A DNA stretch of 64,000 bases from Micromonospora sp. PLK6-60 (GTDB lineage Bacteria > Actinomycetota > Actinomycetes > Mycobacteriales > Micromonosporaceae): positions 1-64,000 of the forward strand of contig NZ_JAIOAA010000012.1 of assembly GCF_019890675.1 (NCBI RefSeq), read 5' to 3'. Every line of letters begins with the position of its first letter. The stretch's first letter is position 1. Positions 35,256-45,758 of the stretch are shown piece after piece. A program made the position numbers and the translations under genes. The notes beneath the pieces are model-generated. The model was not told where the DNA came from, did no database searches, and saw nothing but the letters and a program-made list of their open reading frames with translations.

Positions 35256-35312
35256 GCCCTGTTCCCACGCCGTCCGACCGCGATGCCGCGCGAGGGCGAG
35301 GGGCGGGCGCGG

Positions 35313-36389
35313 TCAGGCGGCGCGGAGGAGATCGGCGGCCCGCTCCGGGGCGATGTCGTTGATGAACACGCCCATCCCGGACTCGGAGCCGGCGAGGAAC
35401 TTCAGCTTGTCCTTCGCCCGCCGGATGCTGAACAGCTGCAGGTGCAGGTGGCCCAGCTCGCGGTCGACGCGTACCGGGGCCTGGTGCCAGGCGGCGATGT
35501 AGGGCATCGGCAGGTCGAACAGCCCGTCGAAGCGGCGCAGCAGATCGAGATAGAGCGGCCCGAAGGCGTCCCGCTCCGCGTCGTCCAGCGCCGGGATGTC
35601 CGGCACCGGCCGGTGCGGGGCCAGGTGCACCTCGAACGGCCAGCGGGCGGCGGCCGGCACGTACGCCGTCCAGTGCTCGTTGGCCGCGACCACCCGGTCG
35701 CCGGCGGCGCGCTCGGCGGCGAGCACGTCCGCGTAGAGGTTGCGGCCGCCGGTGCGCTCGGCGTGCCGGCGCGCGGCCGCCAGCAGCGCCCGGGTCCGGG
35801 GGGTGACGAAGGGGTACGCGTAGATCTGCCCGTGCGGGTGGTGCAGGGTCACCCCGATCTCCACGCCCCGGTTCTCGAACGGGAAGACCTGCTCCACGCC
35901 CGGCAGCGCGCTCAGCGCCTCGGTGCGGTCGGCCAGCGCCTCCAGCACGGTGCGCACCCGGCGCGGCGGCAACTGCGCGAACGCGGCGTTGTGGTCGTCG
36001 GTGAAGCAGACCACCTCGCAGCGCCCGCGCCCGGGCCGGACCCGGGTGAACGGGGTGATCTCGGCCGGCTCGTCGGCCACCCGCTGGCTCAGCGCGGGGA
36101 AGCGGTTCTCGAAGACCGCCACGTCGTAGTCCGGCGCCGGGATCTCGCTGAGCCGGTCACCCCGGGACGGGCAGAGCGGGCACTGGTCGGCCGGCGGCAG
36201 GAAGGTGCGGGTCTGCCGGTGCACGGCCACCGCCACCCACTCGTCGGTCAGCGGGTCGTACCGCAGTTGGGAGGCCGGCGGTGGCGGGGGCAGCTCGCGC
36301 CGGTCCGGCTGGTCGCGGACCGCGTCGTCCCGCTCGTCGAAGTAGATCAGCTCGCGGCCGTCGGCCAGCTCGATCCGCGTACGTTTCAC
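35313..36389 (-). CDS. galT: Galactose-1-phosphate uridylyltransferase
   Basis: 358 residues from a GTG overlapping the stop of the upstream DeoR gene (GTGA). It transfers UMP between UDP-glucose and galactose-1-phosphate (Leloir pathway). The nucleophilic His is in LHHPHGQIYAYPF. Zinc ligands are seen in QCPLCPSRGD and the downstream His residues. FENRFPALS and the C-terminal LHLQLFSIRRAKDKLKFLAG are family blocks. galK and galE are not adjacent. It is probably controlled by the co-transcribed DeoR regulator. Confidence 0.93.
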   Translation of the reverse strand: MKRTRIELADGRELIYFDERDDAVRDQPDRRELPPPPPASQLRYDPLTDEWVAVAVHRQTRTFLPPADQCPLCPSRGDRLSEIPAPDYDVAVFENRFPALSQRVADEPAEITPFTRVRPGRGRCEVVCFTDDHNAAFAQLPPRRVRTVLEALADRTEALSALPGVEQVFPFENRGVEIGVTLHHPHGQIYAYPFVTPRTRALLAAARRHAERTGGRNLYADVLAAERAAGDRVVAANEHWTAYVPAAARWPFEVHLAPHRPVPDIPALDDAERDAFGPLYLDLLRRFDGLFDLPMPYIAAWHQAPVRVDRELGHLHLQLFSIRRAKDKLKFLAGSESGMGVFINDIAPERAADLLRAA

Positions 36390-37174
36390 TGCGTCCCCTC
36401 GCTGCCCGTCACGATCACCAGTTCGCCGATCTTGTCGCCGAGTATCCGCCGGGCGTCCGGCGCCAGCCGGTCGTCGCTGATCAGCACGTCCGCCGCGGCC
36501 AGCTCGACGATCGAGGAGATGCCCACGGTGCCCCACTTGGTGTGGTCGGCGAGCACCACCAGCCGGTCGGCGGCGGCCACCAGCGCCCGGTCGGTCTCCG
36601 CCTCCATCAGGTTCGGCGTGGTGTAGCCGGCGCGTTCGCTGATCCCGTGCACGCCCAGGAAGAGCAGATCCAGGTGCAGCGACCGGACGGCGGCCACCGC
36701 GAGCGGGCCGACCAGGGCGTTCGACGGGGTACGCACACCACCGGTGAGCACCACGGTCTGGTCCGGCCGGCCGCCGGTGTGCAGCACCTCGGCCACCGGC
36801 AGCGAGTTGGTCACCACGGTCAGCCCGGGCACGTCGACCAGCCGGCGGGCCAGCTCGGCGGTGGTGGTGCCGGCGGAGAGCGCGATCGCGGCGCCGGGCC
36901 GGACCAGGGTCGCGGCGCGGGCGGCGATGGCGGCCTTCTCGGCCGGCTGCCGGACCGACTTCGCCGCGAACCCGGGCTCGTCGGTCGAGCCGGGCAGGGC
37001 CAGCGTGGCCCCGCCGTGCACCTTGGCCAGCAGCCCGCGTTCGTGCAGCGTGTCCAGGTCGCGCCGGATGGTCATGTCGGAGACGCCGAACTCGCCGGCC
37101 AGGTCGCTGACCCGGACCCCGCCGGCGGCCCGGACCCGGTCCAGGATGGCCGCCTGCCGCTGCCGCGCCAGCAC
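36386..37174 (-). CDS. DeoR/GlpR-family transcriptional regulator
   Basis: 262 residues using the GTG at 37174, which gives the canonical DeoR N-terminus MLARQRQAAILDRV; a TTG at 37231 would add 19 residues but has no ribosome-binding site. The N-terminal helix-turn-helix (~6-58) includes VRVSDLAGEFGVSDMTIRRDLDTLHERG. The sugar-phosphate-sensing DeoRC domain has GTTTAELARRL, TNSLPVAEVL and DHTKWGTVG. It is translationally coupled to galT, so it is probably a repressor relieved by a galactose-related sugar phosphate (inference). Confidence 0.9.
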   Translation of the reverse strand: MLARQRQAAILDRVRAAGGVRVSDLAGEFGVSDMTIRRDLDTLHERGLLAKVHGGATLALPGSTDEPGFAAKSVRQPAEKAAIAARAATLVRPGAAIALSAGTTTAELARRLVDVPGLTVVTNSLPVAEVLHTGGRPDQTVVLTGGVRTPSNALVGPLAVAAVRSLHLDLLFLGVHGISERAGYTTPNLMEAETDRALVAAADRLVVLADHTKWGTVGISSIVELAAADVLISDDRLAPDARRILGDKIGELVIVTGSEGTQ

Positions 37175-37219
37175 CTTCCCCCACCCCCGGCTCCCGCGCA
37201 CCGTCTCACGCGATCGAAC

Positions 37220-37241
37220 GTGTTCCAACAAAGATGAACAC
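37220..37241. promoter_or_regulatory. Probable DeoR operator/promoter of the DeoR-galT operon
   Basis: GTGTTC (37220-37225) and GAACAC (37236-37241) form a 6-bp inverted repeat with a 10-bp spacer, in a locally AT-richer stretch. On the minus strand TAGTGT overlaps it and fits a TANNNT -10. The overlap of operator and -10 suits autorepression. Confidence 0.55.
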
Positions 37242-37282
37242 TAGCGCGCGGCCGGGCGCGACGGAAGGCGGGCGGCCCGGTG

Positions 37283-38812
37283 TCAGGCCGACTGGAGGCG
37301 GGGCTCGATCCAGCCGTGCTCGGTGAGGTGCTCCATCACCACGCGGACCGCCTCGTCGACGGTCAGGTCCGTGGTGTCCACCACCACGTCCGCGTCGGTC
37401 GGCTCCTCGTACGGGTCGTCGATGCCGGTCATCCCGGTGAGCAGGCCGGCCCGGGCGCGGGCGTACAGGCCCTTGCGGTCGCGCTGCTCGCACACCTCCA
37501 GCGGGGTGGCCACGTGCACCAGCAGGAAGCCCGCCCCGGCCGCCAGGGCCATCTCCCGGGCGGTCGCCCGGGCCTGCGCGTACGGGGCGATCGGGCAGCA
37601 GATGCCCACCCCGCGGTGCCGGGCGATCTCGGCGGCCACCCAGCCGATCCGGCGCACGTTGGCGTCCCGGTCGGCCTTGCTGAACCCCAGCCCGGCGGAG
37701 AGCTCCCGGCGCACCACGTCGCCGTCGAGCAGGGTGGTCGTCCGGTCGCCCTGCTCCCGCAGCACGTCCGCCAGGCCCCGGGCGATCGTCGACTTGCCGG
37801 AGCCGGAGAGGCCGGTCAGGAAGATCACCATGCCCCGGTGCCGGCGGGCCGGCCGGGCCCGGGACAGCTCCTTCGCCACCGCCGGCGGGGTGTGCCACTC
37901 CGGCAGCGGGAAGCCCCGGTCCAGCAGGTCGTCGATCTCGGCCTGGGTCAGCGCCAGCCGCCGGTTGCGCGGCGGGATGTCCTCCCGCCAGCGCCACTGG
38001 CCGTCCCGGTTGTCGTAGGCCAGCTCCCGTGGCACCAGCACCCGCAGGCCCGCGCCGGAGAGCATCTCGCCGGTGGAGAGCAGGTGGGTCACCCCGTACG
38101 CGGCGGCGACCCGGGCCCGCAGCAGCGCGTCGCTGATCTCGTCGGCCCGGCGGGACAGCGGGACCGCGACGATGGTGGCCGGGGGCATCCGGTCCCGGGC
38201 GGCGAAGACGCTGCGGACCAGCGCCTCCGACGGCAGCCCGCCGCCCACGCCGTCCCCCACCGGGATCATCACCAGCAGGTGCGCGCCGATGGTGCGGGCC
38301 GCGTGCGCGATCTGGGCGAGCTGCGGGCGGTGCAGCGGGCGGTCCGCGAACACCCCGAGCACCCGGCCCGGCGGCAGCAGCGGCCGGACCTCCTCCGGCC
38401 CCCGGCGCAGCCGCTGAAACGGGCCGTGACCGCCGTCGCCGACCCGGCGGACCGGACCGCCGACGCCGACCAGCCCGTCCCGGGCGGCCCAGCGGTCGGT
38501 CACCTCCAGCCCGGCCACCGGGGCGCCCTCACCGTCGGTCAGCAGCAGCGCCCGACGCTCCGGATCCGCCGGGTCCAGCCCCTCGGCGAGCGCGGCCGGC
38601 ACGTGCAGGGTGACCGGCACCGGCCAGGAAGTGCCGTCGGCGAGCCGGCCCCGCCGGGCGAGGGAGGTCAGGTCGGCGCGGGTCATGAAGCCGGTGAGCG
38701 GCGCGTACGCCCCGGAGAGCAGCAGCTCCAGATCGGCCAGCTCGGCGGGGCGCGGCGTGTACGCCTGCGCGCCCCGAAGCACCTCGTCGGGCAGCACCCA
38801 CCCGTTGCTCAT
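37283..38812 (-). CDS. APS kinase fused to a degenerate ATP-sulfurylase-like domain
   Basis: 509 residues; GGAG ~10 nt before the ATG at 38812. The N-terminal ~320 residues have the PUA-like and catalytic-fold pattern of ATP sulfurylase (SGAYAPLTGFM at 33-43), but the active-site motif QTRNPxHRAH is reduced to FADRPLHRPQ (155-164) and no GRDHAG-type loop is seen. The C-terminal APS kinase is intact: P-loop TGLSGSGKST (333-342), FSKADRDANVRRIGWVA, and KGLYARARAGLLTGMTGIDDPYE. It phosphorylates adenylyl sulfate to PAPS. The sulfurylase half is probably structural or regulatory. Confidence 0.85.
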   Translation of the reverse strand: MSNGWVLPDEVLRGAQAYTPRPAELADLELLLSGAYAPLTGFMTRADLTSLARRGRLADGTSWPVPVTLHVPAALAEGLDPADPERRALLLTDGEGAPVAGLEVTDRWAARDGLVGVGGPVRRVGDGGHGPFQRLRRGPEEVRPLLPPGRVLGVFADRPLHRPQLAQIAHAARTIGAHLLVMIPVGDGVGGGLPSEALVRSVFAARDRMPPATIVAVPLSRRADEISDALLRARVAAAYGVTHLLSTGEMLSGAGLRVLVPRELAYDNRDGQWRWREDIPPRNRRLALTQAEIDDLLDRGFPLPEWHTPPAVAKELSRARPARRHRGMVIFLTGLSGSGKSTIARGLADVLREQGDRTTTLLDGDVVRRELSAGLGFSKADRDANVRRIGWVAAEIARHRGVGICCPIAPYAQARATAREMALAAGAGFLLVHVATPLEVCEQRDRKGLYARARAGLLTGMTGIDDPYEEPTDADVVVDTTDLTVDEAVRVVMEHLTEHGWIEPRLQSA

Positions 38813-38906
38813 CGAACCCCCACTCCTGGTCGGCACACAGTCTCGCAGTCGGTCGTCGTTCGGTCGAGACCGCCACTCCTGTGGGCCGCGGGGGGAGTGC
38901 GGCGGG

Positions 38907-39482
38907 TCAGCCCGCCGGGGCGAGCGCGGCGGCGCCGAACGACACCGCGAACCGTTTGCACCAGATCGAGACGCTGGTCAGCGCGGCCAGGTCGGTGCCG
39001 GCCGGGATGTCGTACCCCTGGTCGCCCCGGTTGCCCTTCAGCCGGCCCAGTTCGACCCAGCGCCCGTCGTCGAAGACGCCCCAGCCGTCCCGGCCGGTGC
39101 GCACCGGCTGGTCGCTCAGCCACACCCGCAGGTCGGGTCCGTTGGAGGTGGCCAGCCCGACCAGTTCCAGCCGGTGGCTGCCGTCGGGGGCCCGGACGAT
39201 CCGCGCGGTGCCCGAGGTGTCGTGTTCGTGGGTGACGAAGTCGCCCCGGCTGACCAGGGCCGGTCCGGCGGGTGCGGTCGGGGTGGCCGGGCCCGCGTCC
39301 CCCGTGGTCGGGGGCCCGGCCGTCGGTGGCGCCGACTCCGCCACCGGGGCGAGCCGCTCGGCGACCCGGGTGTCGGTCACCGCCTTCCACGGCTGGAACC
39401 AGTACAGGCCGAACGCGGCCCCGGCGCCGAGGACGGCGACCGTGACCCAGGTCAGGGGCTTGCGAAGCAGACGGCTCACCAT
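38907..39482 (-). CDS. DM13-domain membrane-anchored protein
   Basis: 191 residues. An N-terminal helix (~12-30, WVTVAVLGAGAAFGLYWF) anchors it; a Thr/Pro/Ala linker (~45-75) follows, then a DM13 domain with GTARIVRAPDGSHRLELVGLATSNGPDLRVWLSD and the C-terminal VSIWCKRFAVSFG carrying the conserved Cys. DM13 domains are proposed to take part in extracytoplasmic electron transfer or redox. It is divergent from the ABC-2 operon, 144 bp away. Confidence 0.85.
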   Translation of the reverse strand: MVSRLLRKPLTWVTVAVLGAGAAFGLYWFQPWKAVTDTRVAERLAPVAESAPPTAGPPTTGDAGPATPTAPAGPALVSRGDFVTHEHDTSGTARIVRAPDGSHRLELVGLATSNGPDLRVWLSDQPVRTGRDGWGVFDDGRWVELGRLKGNRGDQGYDIPAGTDLAALTSVSIWCKRFAVSFGAAALAPAG

Positions 39483-39613
39483 GCGTCGAGTGTTCCGGCC
39501 CGGGCCGCCCCGGTCACCGGGCCGGCCGCTTACGGAAGCCTTACCGAAACCGTCCGGGCGGAATCAGGGGCAACCCCGAGCGTTTCCTGATGTCCCGTCT
39601 GGCGGCGGCTCCC

Positions 39614-39619
39614 TACGCT
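39614..39619 (+). promoter_or_regulatory. Probable -10 of the ABC-2 operon
   Basis: TACGCT ends 7 nt before the GTG at 39627, which fits a leaderless transcript. There is no Shine-Dalgarno sequence before that GTG. Confidence 0.55.
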
Positions 39620-39626
39620 GAACCCC

Positions 39627-40541
39627 GTGGCACTGCTCGCGACCGAGTCGCTCACCAAGACGTACGGCGGACGGGTGACCGCCCTCGCCGACCTCACCGT
39701 GTCGGTCGAGCCGGGGATCATCGGACTGGTCGGCGCCAACGGCGCCGGCAAGTCCACCCTGATCAAGATCCTGCTGGGTCTGCTCCCGCCGACCAGCGGC
39801 CGGGTCTCCGTGCTCGGCCTGGACCCGACCACCGACCCGGCGGCGGTGCGCGCCCGGGTCGGCTACATGCCCGAACACGACGCCCTGCCGCCCGACCTCT
39901 CCGCCGCCGAGCTGGTCACCCACCTGGGTCGGATCAGTGGCCTGCCGCGCACCGTGGCCCGGGAGCGGGCCTCCGAGGCGCTGCGCCACGTCGGCCTGCA
40001 CGAGGAGCGGCACCGGGCGGTGGGTGGCTACTCCACCGGCATGAAACAGCGGGTGAAGCTGGCCCAGGCCCTGGTGCACGACCCCGACCTGCTGCTGCTC
40101 GACGAGCCGACAAACGGCCTCGACCCGGCCGGCCGGGACGCCATGCTCACCCTGATCCACCGGATCGGCACCGAGTTCGGCATCTCCGTGCTGGTCTGCT
40201 CGCACCTGCTCGGCGAGGTGGAACGGATCTGCGACACCCTCGTCGCCATCGACGGCGGGCGGCTGCTGCGGGCCGACCGGGTGTCCGCCATGACCTCCGC
40301 CACCGACGTGCTCGCCGTCGAGGTCAGCGAGGGCACCGACGACCTGGCCATCCGGCTCGCGGCGCTCGACCTGCCGGTGGCCCGGGAGGGGCGGCTGCTG
40401 CTCGTCCCGCTCGCCGACGAGGCCACCTACGACCTGATCCTCGGCGCGGTCGCCGAGCTGGACCTGCCGCTGCACCGGCTGGACCAGCGGCGGCACCGGG
40501 TGGCCGAACTCTTCGCCACGAGGGAGCCCAGCCATGTCTGA
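39627..40541 (+). CDS. ABC transporter ATP-binding protein (ABC-2 export type)
   Basis: 304 residues from GTG. Walker A GANGAGKST at ~37-45, Q-loop YMPEHDALPPDLSAAE, signature YSTGMKQRVKLAQAL, Walker B LLLLDEPTNGLDPAGRD and H-loop VCSHLLGEVERI are complete. The C-terminal ~85 residues form the DUF4162-like tail of drug or lipid exporters. It is the first of four overlapping genes in the order ATPase-permease-ATPase-permease. The substrate is unknown. Confidence 0.9.
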   Translation: MALLATESLTKTYGGRVTALADLTVSVEPGIIGLVGANGAGKSTLIKILLGLLPPTSGRVSVLGLDPTTDPAAVRARVGYMPEHDALPPDLSAAELVTHLGRISGLPRTVARERASEALRHVGLHEERHRAVGGYSTGMKQRVKLAQALVHDPDLLLLDEPTNGLDPAGRDAMLTLIHRIGTEFGISVLVCSHLLGEVERICDTLVAIDGGRLLRADRVSAMTSATDVLAVEVSEGTDDLAIRLAALDLPVAREGRLLLVPLADEATYDLILGAVAELDLPLHRLDQRRHRVAELFATREPSHV

Positions 40542-41414
40542 GCTGACCGGCGTCATCCACGACATCGGCTACCAGCGCTACACCGGGCCGCGGCTGGGCC
40601 GCCGGCACGTGTTCGGCGCGCTCTACCTGCACGGCGTACGGACCGCGTTCGGTCTGGGCCGGTCCGCCAAGGCCAAGATCTTCCCGTGGCTGGTGGTGGC
40701 CATCGTGCTGGTCGTCGCCGCCGGGCTGACCGCGGTACGCGCCCAGTTCGGCGAGGTTGTCATGACGTACGCCCAGTTCGCCGACGCGATGAGCTGGCTG
40801 GTCATCTTCTTCGTCGCGGTCGCCGCGCCGGAGCTGGTCTCCCGGGACCTGCGCAGCGGCGTGCTGCCGCTGTACTTCTCCCGGCCGCTGCCCCGCGGCG
40901 ACTACGCGCTGGCCAAGCTCGGCGCGTTGGCCACCGCGCTCTGGCTGCTGCTCGGCGCGCCCCAGCTGGTGATGTTCCTCGGCGCCGCGTTCACCACCGG
41001 CGACGGGATGAGCGGGGTCTGGCACGAGCTGCTCGACCTGCTGCCGGGCCTGCTCTACGCGGCCCTGTGGGCGGTGGTGTTCGCCTCGATCGGCCTGCTG
41101 ATCGCCTCGCTCACCGGCAAGCGGGCGTTCGCCGCCGGTGGCATCGTGGCGATCTTCCTGATGACCACGCCGGTCGTCGGCGTGCTGTCGATCATGCCGT
41201 CGCCGACGATCAACGAGCTGGCCTTCCTCGCCTCGCCGTCGACCCTGGTGGGTGCGGTGGGCACCTGGGCGCTCGGCGACCTGCTGGTGCCGGAGGGGCA
41301 GGGCGGCGGGATGCCGATCGGCGACTTCGGGCCGGTCTACGCCGCCGCCGTCGTGCTCCTGGTGGCCGGCTGCGTCACCCTGCTGCTGCTGCGATACCGG
41401 AAGGTGGCCGCCCG

Positions 41415-41418
<4 letters not shown>
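40534..41418 (+). CDS. ABC-2 type permease
   Basis: 294 residues with about six membrane helices. A conserved-looking N-terminus (IHDIGYQRYTGPRLGRRHVFGAL) precedes the first helix at ~51-68. DLRSGVLPLYFSRPLPRGDYALAKL at ~103-127 is the cytoplasmic coupling region of ABC-2 permeases. It overlaps its upstream ATPase by 8 bp and the next ATPase by 4 bp. Confidence 0.88.
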
Positions 41419-42364
<946 letters not shown>

Positions 42365-42368
<4 letters not shown>

Positions 42369-43078
42369 TGTCGACCGTTGGCTGGATCACCGCGCGCGGG
42401 CTGTTCGGCCGCCGTCGCTTCCTGATACTGCTGCCGCTGCCCCTGCTGCTGGTCGGGCTGGCCGTGCTCTGCCGGTCCCTGAACGTGGCGCCGAGCGACT
42501 GGGGCCCGGCGGTGCTGGTCGGGCTCGGCCTGGCCGTGGTCCTGCCGGTGGTGGCGCTGGTCGTCGGCACCGGCGTGCTGGGTGCCGAGATCGAGGACGG
42601 CACGGTGGTGCACATCCTCACCAAGCCGCTGCCCCGCTGGCAGATCGTGCTGCCGAAGCTGGCGGTGGCGACCGCGGTCAGCGCGGCCACCGTCGCCGTC
42701 CCGCTCTTCGTCGCGGGCCTGCTCGCCGATTCGGTACGCCTCGGTCTGGCGCTGGCCGCCGCGTCGGCGCTGGGCGCGCTGGCGTACTCGGCGCTGTTCC
42801 TGGCGCTCAGCCTGCTCACCCGCCGGCCGGTGCTGCTCGGCCTGGTCTACGTGCTGATCTGGGAGGGGTTGCTCGGCCGCTTCGCGGACGGCACCCGGGT
42901 GCTCTCCATCCAGCAGTGGGTGATCGCGCTGGCCGACCGGATGGCCCCCACCGACCTGCTCGGCACCACGGTGTCGGTGCCGGTCGCCGCGATCCTGACC
43001 GGGCTGGTGGCGGTGGGCTTCACCGTGCTCGCCATCGACCGGCTCCGCTCGTTCAGCGTCGCCGGCGAAACCAGCTGA
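42365..43078 (+). CDS. ABC-2 type permease
   Basis: 237 residues from the ATG that overlaps the previous stop (a second ATG is the next codon). About six membrane helices; LGAEIEDGTVVHILTKPLPRWQIVLPKLAVA at ~74-104 is the cytoplasmic coupling segment, aligned in position with that of the permease at 40534. Last gene of the operon, closed by the palindromic element at 43089. Confidence 0.87.
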
Positions 43079-43088
43079 GCTGCGGGAA

Positions 43089-43146
43089 GTGTTAAGAAGG
43101 GGCCCCTGCTATGCAGAATGCGTTAACAGGGGGCCCCTCCTTACAC
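43089..43146. repeat. GGGGCCCC/GTTAACGCATTC hairpin element between convergent genes
   Basis: On the minus strand it reads GTGTAAGGAGGGGCCCCCTG, then TTAACGCATTC, then GCAGGGGCCCCTTCTTAACA: an imperfect ~17-bp inverted repeat. It fills the 69-bp gap between the last ABC-2 permease gene and the end of valS and would act as a bidirectional terminator. Related copies are at 20796 and 56735. Confidence 0.85.
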
Positions 43147-43147
43147 C

Positions 43148-45712
43148 TCAGAAGGCGCAGGCGATCACCAGCTCCGGCGTCCGGTCCGGGAGGAAGTCGA
43201 GCTTGGCGATCCGCCCCGCCGCGCGCACGTCGGCGGCGACCAGGCTGAGCTGGTCGAGCAGGGCGGCCGGGCCGAGCGCCTCGGCCAGCGGCACGTCCGC
43301 CTTCATGGACAGCTTCCGCTCCGACTTGGCCCGGCGCACCTGACCCAGCGCGTCGGCGGCCACGCGCAGCAGCGCCGGTTCACCCGGACCCTGGGTGGCC
43401 CGGCCCACCTCGTACGTGGTGGGCCAGGGGGCGCGGTGCACCGAGCCGTACCGCCACCAGGACCAGACCTCCTCGGTGACGAAGGGCAGCACCGGGGCGA
43501 ACAGCCGCAACTGCACCGAGAGCGCGGTGGCCAGCGCCGCCCGGGCCGAGTCGGCCCCCGGCCCGGTGCCGTAGGCGCGTTCCTTCACCAGCTCGATGTA
43601 GTCGTCGCAGAACCGCCAGAAGAACGCCTCGGCGGCCATCAGCGCGGCGGTGTGGTCGTACCCGTCGAACGCGGCCGTCGCCGCCGCGACCACGCCGGAG
43701 AGTTCGGCGAGCATGGCGGCGTCCAACGGCTCCGTGGCCGGTGCGCGCAGCGCGTCGGCGGCGCCCAGCCCGAGGACGAACTTCGACGCGTTGAGCAGCT
43801 TGGTGGCCAGCCGGCGGCCGACCTTGATCTGCGCCGGGTCGAAGGCCAGGTCCATGCCGGGCTTGCCGCTGGCGGCCCAGTACCGGACCGCGTCCGAGCC
43901 GTTGCGCTCCAGCAGCTCCATCGGGGTGACCACGTTCCCCTTGGACTTGGACATCTTCTTCCGGTCCGGGTCGAGGATCCAGCCGGAGAGCACGGTGTCC
44001 CGCCAGGGCAGCACGTCGTGTTCCAGGTGGGCGCGGACCACGGTGGCGAAGAGCCAGGTGCGGATGATCTCCTGCCCCTGCGGGCGCAGGTCCATCGGGA
44101 AGACCCGGCGGAACAGGTCGTCGTCGGTCTCCCAACCGCCGACGATCTGCGGGGTCAGCGACGAGGTGGCCCAGGTGTCGAGCACGTCCGGGTCACCGAC
44201 GAACCCGTCGGGCCGGCCGCGTTGGGACTCGGTGAAACCGGGGGGCGGCTCGCTGGCCGGGTCGATCGGCAGCGCCGCCTCTTCCGGTGTGAGAGGCTGG
44301 GACCAGTCCGGCTCGCCAGTGTTGTCGAGCCGGTACCACACCGGCACCGGCACCCCGAAGAAGCGTTGCCGGCTGACCAGCCAGTCACCGGTCAGGCCGC
44401 CCACCCAGTGCTCGTAGCGGTGCCGCATGTGCTCCGGCACCCAGCGCAGCTCCCGGCCGCGGGCCAGCAGCTCGTCGCGGAGCCGGCCGTCGCGGCCACC
44501 GTTGCGCAGATACCACTGCCGGGTGGAGACGATCTCCAGCGGCCGGTCGCCGCGCTCGTAGAACTTCACCGGGTGGCTGATCGGCCGCGGCTCGCCGTCG
44601 AGGTCACCCGCGTCGGCCAGCAGCTCCACGACCGTCCGCCGGGCACCGTTGACGGTCTGCCCGGCCAGCGCCGCGTAGGGCTCGGCCGGCACGCCGGCCG
44701 GCGGCTCGGGCAGCAGCCGGCCGTCCCGGCCGATCACCACCCGGGTCGCCAGCTCCAGGTCCCGCCACCAGGTCACGTCGGTCAGGTCACCGAACGTGCA
44801 GACCATCGCGACGCCGGTGCCCTTGGCCGGGTCCGCCAGCGGGTGCGCGCGCACCGGCACCTCGACCCCGAAGACCGGGGTACGCACCGAGGCGCCCACC
44901 AGGTCGGCGTACCGCTCGTCGTCGGGGTGGCAGACCAGCGCCACGCAGGCCGGCAGCAGCTCCGGCCGGGTGGTGTCGATAAGCACCGCCCGCCCGTCCG
45001 CCGCGTGGAACCGCAGCCGGTGGTACGCCCCGGGCCGCTCCCGGTCCTCCAGCTCCGCCTGGGCGACGGCGGTGGCGAACCCGACGTCCCACAGCGTCGG
45101 CGCCTCCGCCTGGTACGCCTCGCCCCGGGCCAGGTTGCGCAGGAACGCCCGCTGCGAGGTGGCCCGGGCCGCCCGCCCGATGGTGGTATACGTCAGCGAC
45201 CAGTCCACCGACAGCCCGAGCCGCCGCCACAGCGCCTCGAAGACCTGCTCGTCCTCCACGGTGAGCACTTCGCACAGCTCGATGAAGTTGCGCCGGGAGA
45301 TCGCCGTCGGGTGCTTGCGCGCGTCGTCGCCCACCGGGGCGGCCGGCGGCGTCCAGTCCGGGTCGTACGGCAGGGCCGGGTCGGGGCGCACCCCGTACAC
45401 GTTCTGCACCCGGCGTTCGGTGGGCAGGCCGTTGTCGTCCCAGCCCATCGGATAGAAGACGGCCTTGCCGCGCATCCGCTGGAACCGGGCCACCGTGTCG
45501 GTGTGCGTGTACGAGAAGACGTGCCCCATGTGCAGCTCGCCCGATACGGTCGGCGGCGGCGTGTCGATCGCGTACACGTCCGAACGCTGCTTCGCGCGGT
45601 CGAACGCGTACGTGCCGTCCTGCTGCCAGCGGCGCGCCCAGCTCTCCTCGAGGCCGTCCAGGGTGGGACGCTCGGGGACGCCGGCGCGGGCCGTCCTCGC
45701 CGTGTCGGTCAT
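43148..45712 (-). CDS. valS: Valyl-tRNA synthetase
   Basis: 854 residues from the ATG at 45712. It charges tRNA-Val in the cytosol. The class I signature HMGH is at 61-64 (SGELHMGHVFSYTHTD) and KMSKS at 586-590. An editing domain lies between, with WDVGFATAVAQAELEDRE and the TTRPELLPACVALVCHPDD block. The anticodon-binding helices end in SERKLSMKADVPLAEAL and the chain stops soon after, without the C-terminal coiled-coil arm of common bacterial ValRS. This resembles the archaeal/rickettsial-like class. A second, canonical ValRS elsewhere in the genome is possible. Confidence 0.93.
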   Translation of the reverse strand: MTDTARTARAGVPERPTLDGLEESWARRWQQDGTYAFDRAKQRSDVYAIDTPPPTVSGELHMGHVFSYTHTDTVARFQRMRGKAVFYPMGWDDNGLPTERRVQNVYGVRPDPALPYDPDWTPPAAPVGDDARKHPTAISRRNFIELCEVLTVEDEQVFEALWRRLGLSVDWSLTYTTIGRAARATSQRAFLRNLARGEAYQAEAPTLWDVGFATAVAQAELEDRERPGAYHRLRFHAADGRAVLIDTTRPELLPACVALVCHPDDERYADLVGASVRTPVFGVEVPVRAHPLADPAKGTGVAMVCTFGDLTDVTWWRDLELATRVVIGRDGRLLPEPPAGVPAEPYAALAGQTVNGARRTVVELLADAGDLDGEPRPISHPVKFYERGDRPLEIVSTRQWYLRNGGRDGRLRDELLARGRELRWVPEHMRHRYEHWVGGLTGDWLVSRQRFFGVPVPVWYRLDNTGEPDWSQPLTPEEAALPIDPASEPPPGFTESQRGRPDGFVGDPDVLDTWATSSLTPQIVGGWETDDDLFRRVFPMDLRPQGQEIIRTWLFATVVRAHLEHDVLPWRDTVLSGWILDPDRKKMSKSKGNVVTPMELLERNGSDAVRYWAASGKPGMDLAFDPAQIKVGRRLATKLLNASKFVLGLGAADALRAPATEPLDAAMLAELSGVVAAATAAFDGYDHTAALMAAEAFFWRFCDDYIELVKERAYGTGPGADSARAALATALSVQLRLFAPVLPFVTEEVWSWWRYGSVHRAPWPTTYEVGRATQGPGEPALLRVAADALGQVRRAKSERKLSMKADVPLAEALGPAALLDQLSLVAADVRAAGRIAKLDFLPDRTPELVIACAF

Positions 45713-45758
45713 CGCCCGATCGTAGGCAGCCCCGCCGGGCGGGACCACCGGGTTGCGC

